Of a stretch of 64,000 nucleotides of DNA, positions 39,333 to 50,050 are shown in pieces. This stretch comes from Saccharum officinarum (Eukaryota; Streptophyta; Magnoliopsida; Poales; Poaceae): the NCBI GenBank assembly GCA_020631735.1, contig CM036160.1, forward strand, positions 2,898,407-2,962,406, written 5' to 3'. Made by a program: the position numbers and the translations under genes. A model generated the notes under the pieces. That model made no database searches and was not told the DNA's origin. It saw only the letters and a program-made list of their open reading frames with translations. Within the stretch, counting starts at the first letter, position 1. Each line of letters opens with the position of its first letter.

Positions 39333-42300
39333 TGTAACGGAACCGTCCAAATTATAAGAGCACAAGTACAAAAACAATCACCGAAATGATCAAATTCTCG
39401 CACTTGAGCCCATATAACTCCGGTAGTCCAGTGAAATCACGAGGGATTTCAAACCAACCAACATATAAGCCAAGATCGTAGTGATTCAACATAACAAGTC
39501 ACATGTTACATCCATTTCATAAGTAATTCAATTTACATCGGAGTTCAACATAGTTATTACAACTTAAGTTCAAAAGTAGCGGAAGCAAAGTAATTTAAAA
39601 CTAACATTAATCTTATTTCAAATACATGCCAGTGCCATGGTCGACTTCCAATAAAAGCATTAGAGATAAGGTAGCTCAGAAGGATCATGCCCATGATCAC
39701 ACTCCGCCTCTACGGCAGGAGCCAACCAACTCTTGCAGTCGCCATGATACATCACAACCTGCAACAAGTGGGGATAAAACCCTGAGTACGAGAAAGTACT
39801 CAGCTAGACTTACCCGTCAGAAACCAGAAATAAGGTGACACCAAGGATCATGCAAGGCTGATATAAAGTAGGCTAGCTTGACCACATTTTGCATAAAAGC
39901 TTATTATGGATAAGTAATCATTAATGCTTAAGCATCAAGTTAATTATCATTAACCTGTCATCTATATTAGAACCTGTACTAGAGCACTCACTTTATTAGG
40001 AGCAAACAATATTAACCATAGCAGGTATAAATTGAGGCAACCTTTCCATCGTTATCCAATTAACCATCCGTTCAATTTAATGGAATCTACGTTGCCGCTG
40101 CTCAAGTCAAGTGCTCACTAACCGGGAGCGACGGCGATTCGAATCGAATTCCTATCCAGCTGGAGGGGTATTTCTAACACTCACCGTGCAGACCCCTGCC
40201 AGGGTCGCACAGGCCACCTTTTCATATGATTCAGGAATCGCGGGTCCGAATAATGTCGCGACCCCAAGGGCGACACTCTGCCAGGTGATAGGGACTCTAA
40301 CCCCCCTTGGTCTCACGCCAATGTCCCCAAGCACATCCTTTCTCTCCTCCAAGAAGCAACCTACCATTCGATTCCCGGCCTGAATCACATTACTCGGCTT
40401 CGCGGTCGGAACGACTTATCCGGCCAACTAAGTGTTAGACTGCGTTCAACATGACTCAAGGACGTACAGCGAATCGGTCCTTAAACGACTCAGACGGGAA
40501 TAGATCTACACCCAAGACCTCCATGCCTTGTTGCTTCACTATCATCATCCCGCCCGGTCTCATTTCATTTTATTAACACATGGTTCCATTCCACGATAGC
40601 AAATATAGCCAACCGTGCCATATATGAATATCCCTATATCTCGCAGGTGACAGGAAATCACCTGACTTCTACCGCTTAAAGCAGGGCTAAGCATCTACTC
40701 GATCCTAGTCTATGTAGGATTCAAGGATTCATATATCTGGACAAGGAATGATATAATGCAGCAAGGTTTTCAACCAACTCCTACCACTTAATGCAACAAT
40801 ACTTATAACATATATATAATTAATTGCTTTGAAGATAGGAGGCTTATAATGCTCCGGGGCTTGCCTGGGATCCGACTCAAGTTAGAGTATGTCAGATGAC
40901 GTCACTTGGCGAGCAACCTCCAAACTACCACTTGTCTGGTCCTTCTATCTTCGGGATAGATCCACCAAACACCGTCTTCGGGTTTGGCTCCATATCAGGT
41001 CCTTCGCATGTTTCAGCTAGCGTACCTAAATGAGGTGCAATAATGTATATGTATGAATGCATAGAAGTGAAATAAACAAAGCAATCAAGCAAACATACCA
41101 AAGTTCACATAAACACCTAGAGCTAATTAACTTAATCCTCATTAAGACATAACATAGACGAGGGCAAGCACATCAATCAAGAAACAAGTCTCACAAGATC
41201 ACAGGGTGCCACCCAAGTATCATCAAAGATATGAGTCACACTTCAATACTCAAGCATGGCAAAGTTAATCAAAGTATTAGAACTAGACATTGCTACCTTC
41301 TGGACATCAGACCAGCAGCTGAGTAATTTAATCATAACTGGAGATCTACAACTCCAAATGACTTGCAAGAAGACATTATGGAAAGCTTATGAAATTGTCC
41401 ACATTTCATTTATAAACATCTAAACCTGATTCTAACATTTGCCAGGTCGAAATACAGAAGGTACAGAATCTGTCCTGGAGGGACAGAGAGCAACATAAAT
41501 CTGAACCCAACTTAGAACAGCTGTAGTTTCTAAACCATATGGCCAAATGCCACCAAATTTTAACAGAGGCTAGATACATAAATTATCTACAACTTTTGTA
41601 TAAACAAGTTCTTCAACAAAGCACATTATCAAGAAGAGCTTTGCTAAGTTCCCAGATCTGTCCAGAAACCTCATTTGCAAGAAATAATTATTAACTTATG
41701 TTGCAAACATATAATTGGTCAAAACCAACTTTACTAACATTTCATACATGACTAATGAACACCAGAAAACTTAGCGTCTATTTCTAAATAAATTCTTTTA
41801 ATGCCTTTTCTTAATTTATTTAGATAATTAGGTAGAATTATGATCACATATCAAAAGTGCACAATAAATTCTACCAAAATTACAGAGGCCTACCTATGCT
41901 CCCAAAGTCTACTATCCAAATTTGAAACCATTTGGACCTGTATAACAATCTCTATGAAAAAGACAAATAGCTATTGATAAATCATGTGAGAGCAAGTTAA
42001 CCTAAAACTCAAGATTTTCTGTGAACACAAGGCCATGTTATGAATCAATATGATAGAGAAACACCATACTAAGGTAATGGAACAACATTTTCTATTTTAT
42101 CATATATATATTATTTATAAGCTATTTATCAAGCCCTAAACAAGTTAATTCAATAACTAGATCATCCAATAAGTAGTGACCAAGAAATTTATACCACAGT
42201 ACATACATATCATGGCAAGACTACCATAAAAATTTCATATCATTTGGAGCATCACAACTCAAGATATAAAATGACAAGTAATAAAATGGGATTTTTCCTT

Positions 42301-44395
42301 ATTTAACAAGGTCAAATCAAAACCCTAAGAAAACAATGAGCAACTAGGGTGTTTAATATTTTTCCTAGCAAGTACATGTCCTCACAAAATTAACAAAACA
42401 AGAATCATCATTTTTGGAGTTCTAAAACTCCAGATCTTGCTCTGGTTAAGTTTAAAGGCATTTATAGAACATTTTTAAAACTTAAATAAAGACATTAGAA
42501 AACATCTACAAACATATAACATTTTATGACTCCTCTGCAAAGATCTCTTCTCAAGGTTTCCAAAAAGTCCCCATTTGCCATTTTTGGATTTTTCTAGCAT
42601 AAGATATGAATTTTAGGAGATTTACAAAATTTCTGAAATTCAAAAACAGGATTAACCCTAGATATGCTAGGTGCACCCGGATGCGTACCCATTCTCGGCC
42701 ATTCATAACACTGACCTGTGGGACCCGCGCCCAGAGGGGCCCACCTGTCATGCATATACCAAGAGACAGAGAGAGGGGAACGGCTTGGCGTCGTCGTCTA
42801 CCTCCGACGGCCGAACAGGGGAGGAGACAGGGCCGGCCGGGCCTCGGGCCAGCGGCGGCCGCGACGGCAGTGGCCTGGTTGGCCGGCATCGCGGCTGCCC
42901 AGCGCGTCCGCCTGCACTGTCTGTGTGAGTTGAGGTGGCTCGTGGCCTCCTGGCCACGGCGGCAGGCGGTTGCGGGCGAGCCGCTCCGGCGACGGCCGTC
43001 CACGGCGGCGGAAGGGGCCGGAAAACAGGCGTTTCGAGGTCGGCACGTAGCAGTGGAGGTGCGGTGGTGATTGATTGAAACAGGGGAGGCATGGAGGAGC
43101 GGATTGGTTGGCGACTATGGAGCTCGACTCGGCTCGCTAATGGCGGCCATGGCCACGCTCAGTGCGGAGGAGGGAAAAGGTGTGGGCGTTCGCGAGGAAG
43201 GAAGAGAAGGGAATACTGAGACCATCACGGTGCTCCATAACGCGCAGGGAGGAGCCGGGCGCGTGGCAGAGAGACGGACGCACGGCATCCATGGAGGAGA
43301 CGCACGCGCATGGTCGCCACGTCCAGGGCGCGTGTCACCCGTTGGGACATTTCCGCGAATACGTGGTGCGCGACGGAGCAGCCGGTTTGAGACGCCGTTT
43401 TGGGCCAGCTCTGGTGGAAATCTGGACATGGGCCAATTGTCAAAGTTGTTCATCTCAGTATACTCTACAATTTTTATTTAAACACCATAGTCATAAGACC
43501 CACAGATTAGGAGATAACTAAGCCCAAAGTTGACAGTGTCAACAGGTTAAGGTAGGGCTCGGTTTTGGGATTTTTAAATGCCAAACTAGGTCAAATTGAT
43601 TCCAAATTTTTACATGTTGTCATCCAACAACAATTGTTTCCAACTTTTGTTAAGGGGTCAAACCAAGTTACTTAACAAAATCTTGAGAACGCGGAATGTC
43701 AATGTCGAAGACACTGAAATTAGGGCTTGAAATGGCTAAGTGCTGAAATCAGCCCTAAAACTGACTTGTGAGCCCTGTTTGAGCATGTTCCACACATTTT
43801 CATGACTTGACCCTTAAACAAAGTTTGTTCCTTATAAAATTCTCTACAACTTTGCCAAAGGGTGCACAGTTATGCAAAGCTTCTAGGTTACACTTTTGAA
43901 ATGGTCAAACAACAGTGTTCCAGGGTCCATAAATGGTCAACCATCACTTAGAAACATATTTAGGTGAAATGATCAACATGAACATTGTTCCATTGAGTGC
44001 CCTAAGTGTAGTTAAGGTGTTGTAGGGTTCATCTAGAGTCATTTGGGTAAATTTGCAAAGCTTGGCTAATGATCGATAGTTCCATTAACTTAATGGGGCA
44101 AATTCCAATAGGAACGGAACTTATCATTTCATGTGACTTTTTGATTCCAAACTTCATGAAACTTTTCCAGGGATTGATATAGATAGTTATTGATGTGAGA
44201 CATGTGAATATACTTTGATAACAAACCCAAGCATATATCTTTTAATTGAGCCTATACGTAAGCAAGGGTGCAATGTCTAAGTTTAGGTTAGGGTTTATTT
44301 CCATAGGTTTGACTTTGGCATCGTCATCTCCACTAATTTGTCGTGTTTGAGCTTAAACCACTACTTAATTGGTGATAAACACCTGGGGTGTTACA
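39333..44395 (-). repeat. LTR of the LARD-like element (right copy; 5' LTR in its own orientation)
   Basis: 5063 bp, near-identical to 29193-34260. The GC-rich pocket is at about 42650-43400. Differences from the left copy include one C less in the C-run near 40301, one A less near 41907, one G less near 42860, one A less near 43177, and an extra CAA near 43630. Confidence 0.92.
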
Positions 44396-44887
44396 ACCAG
44401 TGTCGTGCCTAGCTTTTTCTGCCCATCTTCGGTCGACGGGTAGAGTAACTTCTTGTGATCCTCTAGCATTTGGTCAAACTTAGCCTTCTCCTTTTCACTT
44501 TCACAATCTCTCTTTGTGTCACAAATGACATCACTAAGAGCATCATCATCTTCAGCGATACTGTTTTCTACATCCGCCTCTTCTTCAACTTCCTCCATCG
44601 CGAAGTCACAGTATTGAGCAAAAACATTGTCAGGGTCCGCTTGTTCTTCTTCACCTTCTTCCATCATAACCCCGTCTCTCCGTGCTTGGTCAACAAATGT
44701 AGTTTGGCATGAAACCCGACTTGAACAAGTGCAAGTGAATACTTCTTGAGCTACAAAATTCTTTCAAATTCATACACACGGCACATGGGCAGCACGTAAA
44801 ACCATCCCGCTTGTTTTCCTCTGTCACTCTGCAGAATTCTCGCACGCCCTCAATGAACTCGTTGGAGCGGCGATCGGCATTGTACAT
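44396..44887 (-). pseudogene. TNP2-type CACTA transposase, N-terminal part
   Basis: 44887-44690 reads MYNADRRSNEFIEGVREF, then DGFTCCPCAVCMN and LHLFKSGFMPNYIC: the transposase-associated N-terminal domain with CxxC-type cysteines and a His. 44667-44396 reads MMEEGEEEQADPDN, then FDQMLEDHKKLLYPSTEDGQ and KKLGTTLV. The two pieces are in different frames, with a small indel near 44685. The text continues across the LARD-like insertion at 29187 with KAENGISDKAFGKLLKIQK in the usual family order. An ATTAG acceptor precedes the first Met, so an upstream non-coding exon near 45350-45480 is likely. Confidence 0.82.
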
Positions 44888-45490
44888 CTAATGGTGTGTC
44901 ATTATCTGCATTATATGGCATCACATAATTAAAAGCCCAGCATGAGAAAAGAGCGCGGCACAACCTTATCTAATTGAGTTCAAAATTTTATAAGTGGTTC
45001 ATCATTTCATAAAATTAATTTGTGGATGTTAATAAAAAGATAGCAAAATCATAAAATTTGTATTTTTCTATTAAAAGGTGTAATTTTATCTCTAAATAAA
45101 ATTAATTGAAGAATTTTTAAAGTTAAAATTAATTTGTTTCAAAATTACAAAGAATCAACATTATTTAATATTTTAAAATGGGAACATTATATGTGTATAC
45201 TACTTTCTAGGTACTATAATTAGCATCGTTCATAAAAATTCAAACATGAAAAGTGATTGGAGCTAGCAATATAAAATAAAATAGCCATATACAACATGGA
45301 TTTACATATGGTGCTGCTAAAACATAGGAGGATGAAGCTAGCAACCTTTCAAACAAATCGACGACGGCGTAGAAGCGTTTAAAGTGGATTTATCGCCGGA
45401 GATGAGACAAGCAAGAACAATGGAAGAACAAGCAACAAGAACATGAACAAGAAAGCTCAGGATTGGGCAGGGAGGAAGAAGAGGGAGGTT
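44888..45490 (-). other. Presumed 5' leader and intron of the transposase gene
   Basis: From the TATA box at 45491-45500 to about 45340 the minus strand is a mixed leader ending GAAAG then GTTGCTAG (possible donor). 45340-44890 is AT-rich and ends ATTAG before the first Met codon. No coding segment. Confidence 0.4.
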
Positions 45491-45500
45491 CAATTTATAG
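45491..45500 (-). promoter_or_regulatory. TATA box of the transposase gene
   Basis: CTATAAATTG on the minus strand, directly downstream of the terminal inverted TTTAGTCCCGGT array and about 600 bp before the transposase start codon. Confidence 0.5.
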
Positions 45501-45514
45501 GGGAGGTTTGAATC

Positions 45515-45826
45515 CCGGTTAGTAACACCAACCGGGACTAAACCTAGTCCTATAGTCCCGGTCAGTGCCACGAACCGGGACAAAAGCTATAGTCCCGGTC
45601 CGTGGAACCGACCGGGACTAAAGGTAGGGCTTTAGTCCTGGTTGGTGTTACCAACCGGGACTAAAGGTCTCTTCCGACAGCGCCTGACAACAGAGCCATT
45701 GGCGAGGGACCTTTAGTCCTGGTTGGTAACCAACCGGGACTAAAGGTCTATTTAGTCCCGGTCGCCGAAATCGCCGAGACTAAAGGCATTTTGGGCGATC
45801 GACGAAAGGTCAGTTGTGTAGTAGTG
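45515..45826. repeat. CACTA right terminus and subterminal repeats
   Basis: About ten alternating GGTTGGTGTTACC/AACCGGGACTAAA and TAGTCCCGGT motifs between 45515 and 45785, ending with GTTGTGTAGTAGTG (45813-45826), the inverse of the CACTA terminus. Confidence 0.88.
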
Positions 45827-45829
45827 ATC

Positions 45830-47484
45830 GGTGCAGTGAGAGAGCCCCCTATGATTGTTGGGCCACATGTGGATACACATTTTTATAGACGGATTCTTAG
45901 ACGAGCCACCACTTGTATTTGATCCTTACCACAAGTGGTTCACACAAGAAGCCACATGTGAATGATGCGGGGACCTAAATTTTTAATTAAACTCAGGTGG
46001 TCTTCATGTCCATTATACCCCTTAAAATTCCCGAATCATGGCAAGTCCATTTAACACAGATTTGAGTGCTTGCTTATGCCACTGCACAATTTTAGGAGAC
46101 AATGGATTTTATTTACAGAGATGAGTATATTTTTACTACCTCAAGAAATCTTCTATAGGCCCAATAGTTTGTCCTTGCCCTAGTAAACACATTTTCAAAT
46201 GTGGGCCACTTAATTAAGAAGGTCCCCTGTAAATTGGGCTATTTTCATAGGTCGATGCCCCTACCTCTGCGCTGATGCCTCCCGCCCGTGCGCCAATGAT
46301 GTGGATCTGGAGGAGGGCCAACTACTGCTTAGGCATGGATCTAGACAGGGGCAATGATGCAGAATTGAGCAGTCGTCGAGTTGGCGTGGGAACAAGGGAG
46401 AGGGCAGCGCAGGATCTAATGGCATCATGAACAATGGCAAGTTGCAGTGTGATGGCATAGATTTGGAGGTGGTTCAACCAAGGGCAAGACATGATGATGG
46501 CCTGGCTAAGGCCGAGGGAAGGTGTAAAGGTTGTTGAGTCAGACATGGAGCCCCGGTCCCGCCTCCCTTCCTCTTCGAGCGGTGCATCCACGATGGAGCT
46601 CAAGGGACAAGGATGACCGGTGGCGCCTAGCATCACGATGACACGGACCATGGCCTGTCTAGAGGTAGAAGTAGCCCATCTCTGTAAACCTATTATGACT
46701 GCATGTGAAAACCTATAATGTATAGTGCGCCTTTCACATTGACCCTTTGATGTGCTTGATTAATGAGATCATTTGTGCCAATTTAATCCTAACACTCGAT
46801 GCACGAGCTAGTACCAAAAATCATTCATGTGTACTAATGGGCGCATCTTATACTACAGTGCATATGTGTAGGTCATAGTAATTTTTCTTGTGCACGATAA
46901 CCACATAAATAGTTAAAGAAACTACTATGCTGTGAGTTAAAAGGATGCATAGGACGTACATGTGTCATACAGGAGTGGGGTACAGTGATGGGTCAAATAC
47001 TCAATCGCAGAGGGTGACATCGATCATGCATGGATTAAAAGGCAGTGTGTGTTTTCATTTTTTATGGTGTGTGCTTGTTGAAAAGCTGAGGCTGGTTTTT
47101 TCTCAAAACTTTGTATCAACTCGATGTATTGCTCTTGGAAAAGTAATAAAGCTTCCTTTATAAAAAACATCGTTCATGGACCATGGAAGAGAGAGGAAGT
47201 CTAATAGTGCTTTGATAATGCAAGCATCTCTAATAGTGTGGTGCCGTTTGTCGCAAAATACTTCAATGTAAATCACAACCACACGTGTTTCGGGGGGGTC
47301 TCGGTAATCATCTAATTATCATGACCTGCCTAGGATGTAACAAATTTACTTCTGCTTAATGAAAAAAGTGCCACGGCATGATCTCAGAAAAAAAATATTT
47401 TCTTACAGGGGAGCATGGATATCTTGGCTCCACTTGTTTTTGCGTAGTTAAGAGGTACAACGTATGATGCATGCACAATGCATG
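45830..47484. other. Flanking DNA between CACTA and gypsy elements
   Basis: No gene recognised. A GC-rich patch (46250-46660) has overlapping open frames on both strands. At 47060-47168 the sequence reads TTTGTATCAACTCGATGTA, then AATAAAGCTTCCTTTATAAAAAA, which resembles the 3' end of a plant LINE or retroposed transcript with a poly(A) signal and short A-tail; no target duplication was found. Confidence 0.3.
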
Positions 47485-48239
47485 TGTTGACACCGTTTTT
47501 GGCACGTGTCAAAATGATCAGAGGGCTAATCGGCAGAAGGAAAGTTATTGTATTATGCTAGTAGAAGGGTACGATGAATGGTGGTGACCGATGGAAAGGT
47601 TGTCATTTGACTTAGACTCAGAGGCGTTGCTGGCAAGATCGGAGATGTATTGCCAATGCCGATGAAGGAAGATCTGAAGACTACTACCAATGAAGCTTGT
47701 GATGACGAAAAGCATGCCGATGGAGAGGAGGTTGATGAAAATTTCATCATAATTAAGGCGGACAAGGAACTAGATAGGTGTTGATTTCCTTTTCTATATT
47801 TGTTAGAGTATGATTCATGCAAGAGTCACGTTTTTCCTTAGATATGGACTCGGTGTCCTAGTCGTGTCTGGTTATGTTTCTTCAGATCAGGGTATAAATA
47901 TAAACTGATGGACAATGTAAAAAGAATCAATCAATATCAAACCAATTTTACTCCTATTTGCATCTACTTACTTTTCGGTGATTTCGTCAATTTGCATATT
48001 TTTCTTTTTACGAGTTCTCATCGATTCGATGAGCTGCATCACTTCAGTGCGACCTTCGATGATCCTTGAGTTCCGTGTGAGTACCTCTTGGTCGTGGCTT
48101 CTGGGCATATCACTGTTGTCAGGACCAAAGTACTCAAATTTTCATCCTTGTCGATTAACAGGTCAAATCGACTGACACGCTTTGGATATTGGATTGGGTA
48201 TTAGCCCTTTATGTTTACAGATCCACTTTTGCATCAACA
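47485..48239 (+). mobile_element. 5' LTR of a Tat-type gypsy element
   Basis: 755 bp, starting TGTTGACACCG and ending TTTTGCATCAACA, so the ends are the inverted pair TGTTGA/TCAACA. It contains GGGCTAATCGGCAGAAGG and CGATTCGATGAGCTGCATC, familiar from grass Tat-lineage LTRs. A PBS-like sequence (CTTTTGGCATGCCTTGTGG) follows at 48243. The 3' LTR is not in the window. Confidence 0.65.
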
Positions 48240-48282
48240 CATCTTTTGGCATGCCTTGTGGGACTAATCAACACGATTAATA

Positions 48283-49717
48283 TGTTCAATCCTGAGATCG
48301 ACACGGGGAACGTCATCGCGATATCGGAAGAAGATCTCAAGGAAGAGCAGAAGCAGGCTATGGAAAAGGCTATGGAGGATTACAGGCAGCTCTGCCTAAA
48401 ATCATTCAGCTTGAACAGAAGCGGAAAAGTCATCCAGAAGCAAGATCTACCATTACCTCAGCAGGTTACCTTTGACTCCAATCCTAGTAAACTTTAAGAG
48501 ATGGTTAATTCTGCAGTAAATCATGCTTTGATTAACCACTCAATGTGCTGTCAAATACTGTTCACAATGCTATGGTTCGAACGTTTAAAGAGGGAAAAGT
48601 ACCACCACTTTACATTGTGCCAGCTTATCACCAACCAGACCAACATCGGTCAATGCTCCATCGGCTCCCTCAGCCGTTGCGGGTACAGAAGTTACTTCTC
48701 CCCTAGTTTCGGCAGGTTTGCCTAATGTTCAATCTACACCGATAAAATCAGGTCCAATGCTTTTAGGAGGACGAGTTCAGCTTAATACAGATCTATCAGC
48801 ATCAGCTATGTTAGGGCCTATGTCTCAGAACAGCCAGATTCCTATTAATTGGTGGGGATATAGTATGCCTCCGGAGTTGTCTGCCATCAACTCTGGGTTG
48901 CCTCAAGTTTTGTTGCAGCAGGAAAAGCTTCTGCATCATCGGCTGCTCACGTTTCACCAATGACTTAGGTACCTCAATATTCCACATCAACTATTGTGCA
49001 ACCAACTTCAGGAGGTTTCCAGGTGCCTTCGTTTCAAGCACCCAATACAAGTTCATCGGCAAGCCTACTGCCGATGCAACAGAAGGCCCTGCTATGAGTC
49101 AACCCTGGGCGCAGTTTATGTCTCAAGCTAGTTATGCTAATTGTTATCCAACAATGTCAGCAAGTTACCAGCCATCGGCAAGCTTTATACCGATGAGTTC
49201 TAATAATGGTTGGTCAGGACAGTTACCTGTTCAGCATGCAGTTCAGCAGAATTATCAAGTGCAGGAATTCAGCAAGGCCATATGCAAGCTGTTTTAGACT
49301 CAGGCATCGGCAGCTCACCGATGATCCTTTCCAGCAAGTTAGTGGGCCACAAGTAGCGGTGAATATGCCGATTGCTTAGAGATCGTGTGCCACAAAGACA
49401 TGTGAAGGATAAGCAGGTACTCCTGTAGAAATTCAGCCAGTTCGTCAGCAGGAGACTGATGCTTTTTGGGCTGATAAGATAGCAAAATCATGAGAGACCA
49501 GTTGGGATAAAACCCAAAGTTAATACTTATTCTTATCTGACTATTACCCTCCAGCATATGATTTAATTCCTCTCCCAAATCGGTACAAGGTAACAGATTT
49601 CACCAAATTTTCTGGACAAGATAACATCAACAATGGAACACGTCAATCGCTTTATTATTCAATGTGGAGAGGCAGCTAGCAGAGATGAATTAAGAGTTTG
49701 ATTATTTTCATCATCTT
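48283..49717 (+). pseudogene. Tat-type gypsy gag, broken and cut by assembly gap
   Basis: Pieces in order: MFNPEIDTGNVIAISEEDL and EEQKQAMEKAMEDYRQLCL (48283-48497); a Gln/Ser/Pro-rich middle (48718-49297, SYQPSASFIPMSSNNGWSG); a capsid-like segment, PAYDLIPLPNRYKVTDFTKF (about 49550-49610), followed in another frame by TMEHVNRFIIQCGEAASRDE (about 49632-49690). This order fits the long gag of grass Tat elements. Several stops and at least two frameshifts make it non-functional. The gap begins within the capsid region. Confidence 0.7.
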
Positions 49718-49817
49718 NNNNNNNNNNNNNNNNNNNNNNNNNNNNNNNNNNNNNNNNNNNNNNNNNNNNNNNNNNNNNNNNNNNNNNNNNNNNNNNNNNN
49801 NNNNNNNNNNNNNNNNN
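49718..49817. other. Assembly gap, 100 N
   Basis: Exactly 100 N. The Tat gag on the left does not resume on the right, so the missing sequence is much more than 100 bp or the join is wrong. A (TA)n tract follows at 49822-49846. Confidence 0.99.
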
Positions 49818-50050
49818 GTCCATATATATATATATATATATATATATTTTTTCTCCAAATGAGTTCGTCATCCGGAAAACAAAAGATGTTGAAGGGTTTA
49901 TCTCTAGCAATTAAGATGAGCCATGTAAGAAAGAATAAGACGAAATCGGTGGCTAAATGATGTGGATGTGGTACCAACATGTTCTCGAAGAACACGCACC
50001 GCCGCTAGGAGAGGTCGTGTATTCTGTACATCTATATATAATATTATTTC
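49818..50050. other. Left flank of the Del/Tekay element
   Basis: Contains TTATCTCTAGCAATTAAGAT at 49898-49917, which recurs at 61348-61367 beyond the right LTR, so both flanks belong to one older sequence or family. Confidence 0.5.

Larger units (their letters stand above)
29193..44395 (-). mobile_element. LARD-like non-coding LTR retrotransposon with 5-kb LTRs
   Basis: 15,203 bp flanked by ACCAG at 29188-29192 and 44396-44400. Two near-identical LTRs of 5068 and 5063 bp (29193-34260 and 39333-44395), each TGTAACGGAACCG ... GGGGTGTTACA on the plus strand. A primer-binding site TGGTATCAGAGC (minus strand, 39330-39319) and a polypurine tract TTTTAAGGGGGGAGGGC (minus strand, 34277-34261) show that it reads on the minus strand. 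The 5072-bp interior has no gag, protease, reverse transcriptase or integrase that I can see. Long LTRs, non-coding interior and intact cis signals match the class called LARD (large retrotransposon derivative). It must use proteins of another element. It is inserted in the CACTA transposase gene. Confidence 0.9.
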
